A DNA stretch of 6,788 nucleotides from Deltaproteobacteria bacterium (lineage in GTDB: Bacteria > Myxococcota_A > UBA9160 > SMWR01). The stretch spans positions 1 to 6,788 of the forward strand of contig JAFDAW010000153.1 in assembly GCA_019313605.1 (NCBI GenBank), written 5' to 3'. This document shows, piece after piece, positions 5,938 to 6,788 of this stretch. The number at the start of each line of letters is the position of its first letter. Positions within the stretch are counted from its first letter, which is position 1. The position numbers and the translations under genes were made by a program. The notes beneath the pieces were generated by a model. The model was not told the origin of the DNA. It saw only the letters and a list, made by a program, of their open reading frames with translations, and ran no database searches.

Positions 5938-6788
5938 GTGAGCGACACCACCACGGCTGTAGAAGCGACCCCTGACGCACCCAAGCGACTCAACATCTTC
6001 GAGCGATGGCTGTCGATCTGGGTCGCGCTGTGCATGGTCGTGGGTGTGGCGCTGGGAAAGCTATTCCCGGGCCTAACAGACGAACTCCGGCGGATCGAAT
6101 TTGGCGATGACAGCCAGATCAATGTGCCGATTGCAGTTCTGCTCTGGCTGATGATCTACCCGATGATGCTGCGGATCGATCTCGCCAGCGTACTCGGCGT
6201 GCGCCGCCGCCCGCGCGGGATACTCGTGACGCTCTTCGTGAACTGGTTGGTCAAACCCTTCTCGATGGCCCTGCTGGGCGGGCTCTTCTTCAAGCACCTC
6301 TTCCATCCCTGGATCGGGGATGCGCTCGCAGATCAATACATCGCGGGCGTCATCATTCTCGCCGCCGCTCCGTGTACCGCGATGGTCTTCGTCTGGTCGA
6401 ACCTGACCGGCGGCGATCCCGCGTACACGCTCGTTCAGGTCTCGCTGAACGATCTCATCATGCTGCTGCTCTTCGCACCGATCGTCACGTTCCTCATCAC
6501 CGGGGCCAGCAATCTCACGGTGCCCTTCGAAGTACTGCTTTATTCGGTGGTCATCTTCATCGTCGTTCCTCTGGCTCTGGGTTGCCTCAGCCGCACCTTC
6601 CTGTTGCGGAAGAAGGGCGCTGAGTGGTTCGAGAACCGGTTTCTTCCCACCTTCCAGCCTGTCACCACGATTGCGCTGCTGGCCACGCTGGTGCTGATCT
6701 TCGCCTTCCAGGCGGAAAATCTGACGAGCCGATTCTTCCACGTCGTACTGATCGCGGTCCCGATCTTGATTCAGGTCTACTTCAATTC
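5938..6788 (+). CDS. acr3: Arsenite efflux permease Acr3 (ArsB-type function), 3' end outside window
   Basis: Inner-membrane carrier of the BASS/Acr3 family that exports arsenite (some members also antimonite), conferring arsenic resistance. The frame runs without a stop from the GTG at 5938 to the window edge, giving 283 of the roughly 350 residues usual for the family. Visible hallmarks are IAVLLWLMIYPMMLRID (65-81), VNWLVKPFSMALLG (101-114), and AAAPCTAMVFVWSNLTGGDP (142-161), which carries the conserved transport cysteine Cys146. NDLIMLLLFAPI (171-182) and the start of the next conserved block at the edge follow. The conserved glutamate of a later helix lies beyond the window. About seven of the usual ten helices are present. 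A charged 20-residue cytoplasmic N-terminus precedes the first helix. No arsR or arsC is visible on the left side; they could follow downstream. Confidence 0.95.
   Translation, partial: MSDTTTAVEATPDAPKRLNIFERWLSIWVALCMVVGVALGKLFPGLTDELRRIEFGDDSQINVPIAVLLWLMIYPMMLRIDLASVLGVRRRPRGILVTLFVNWLVKPFSMALLGGLFFKHLFHPWIGDALADQYIAGVIILAAAPCTAMVFVWSNLTGGDPAYTLVQVSLNDLIMLLLFAPIVTFLITGASNLTVPFEVLLYSVVIFIVVPLALGCLSRTFLLRKKGAEWFENRFLPTFQPVTTIALLATLVLIFAFQAENLTSRFFHVVLIAVPILIQVYFN

Noticed and set aside
6073..6741. Minus-strand open frame (222 codons) opposite the right-hand gene
   Set aside because: It is the complement of the Acr3 coding frame and is a charged, low-complexity translation; Acr3 motifs on the + strand are unambiguous.

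Overview
The window looks like chromosome of a moderately high-GC Gram-negative bacterium. The myxococcal-style cysteine-rich tail on the first protein, together with proteobacterial-type FabH, Acr3 and Cache/PAS proteins, suggests a deltaproteobacterial or myxococcal-like lineage, possibly environmental or uncultured. This placement is an inference from gene style, not a measured phylogeny. Coding density is high and no mobile element, tRNA, rRNA or CRISPR array was seen. No stretch longer than 300 bases lacks a gene.

Layout. (1) Positions 2-616, + strand: the C-terminal end of a secreted modular protein (fibronectin-III-like strand pattern, an Ig-like beta-sandwich, then a Cys-rich tail); its start lies outside the window. 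(2) 662-1600, - strand: a FabH-type ketoacyl-ACP synthase III, convergent with gene 1. (3) 1819-5725, - strand: a compact four-gene run. In transcription order it holds a two-TM Cache/PAS sensor, a small Trp-rich membrane protein (overlapping the sensor by 4 bases), a ten-TM DMT-type transporter resembling ureide permeases and GRP sugar porters (36 bases later), and a PfkB-family ribokinase (11 bases later). (4) From 5938, + strand: the first 283 codons of an Acr3 arsenite efflux permease, divergent from the sensor and running off the right edge.

How the genes may work together. Spacing and overlap make sensor, small membrane protein, transporter and ribokinase look like one transcription unit. 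The simplest reading is uptake of a pentose or ribose-containing compound by the DMT permease and phosphorylation by the kinase, with the Cache domain sampling a periplasmic ligand. The sensor stops after its PAS domain: it has no kinase, GGDEF/EAL, HAMP or methyl-accepting region, so the signalling output is missing or lies in a partner. The adjacent coupled small membrane protein is one possible partner. FabH is separated from rbsK by 218 bases and probably has its own promoter. Acr3 is an independent arsenite detoxification gene; no arsR or arsC is visible here.
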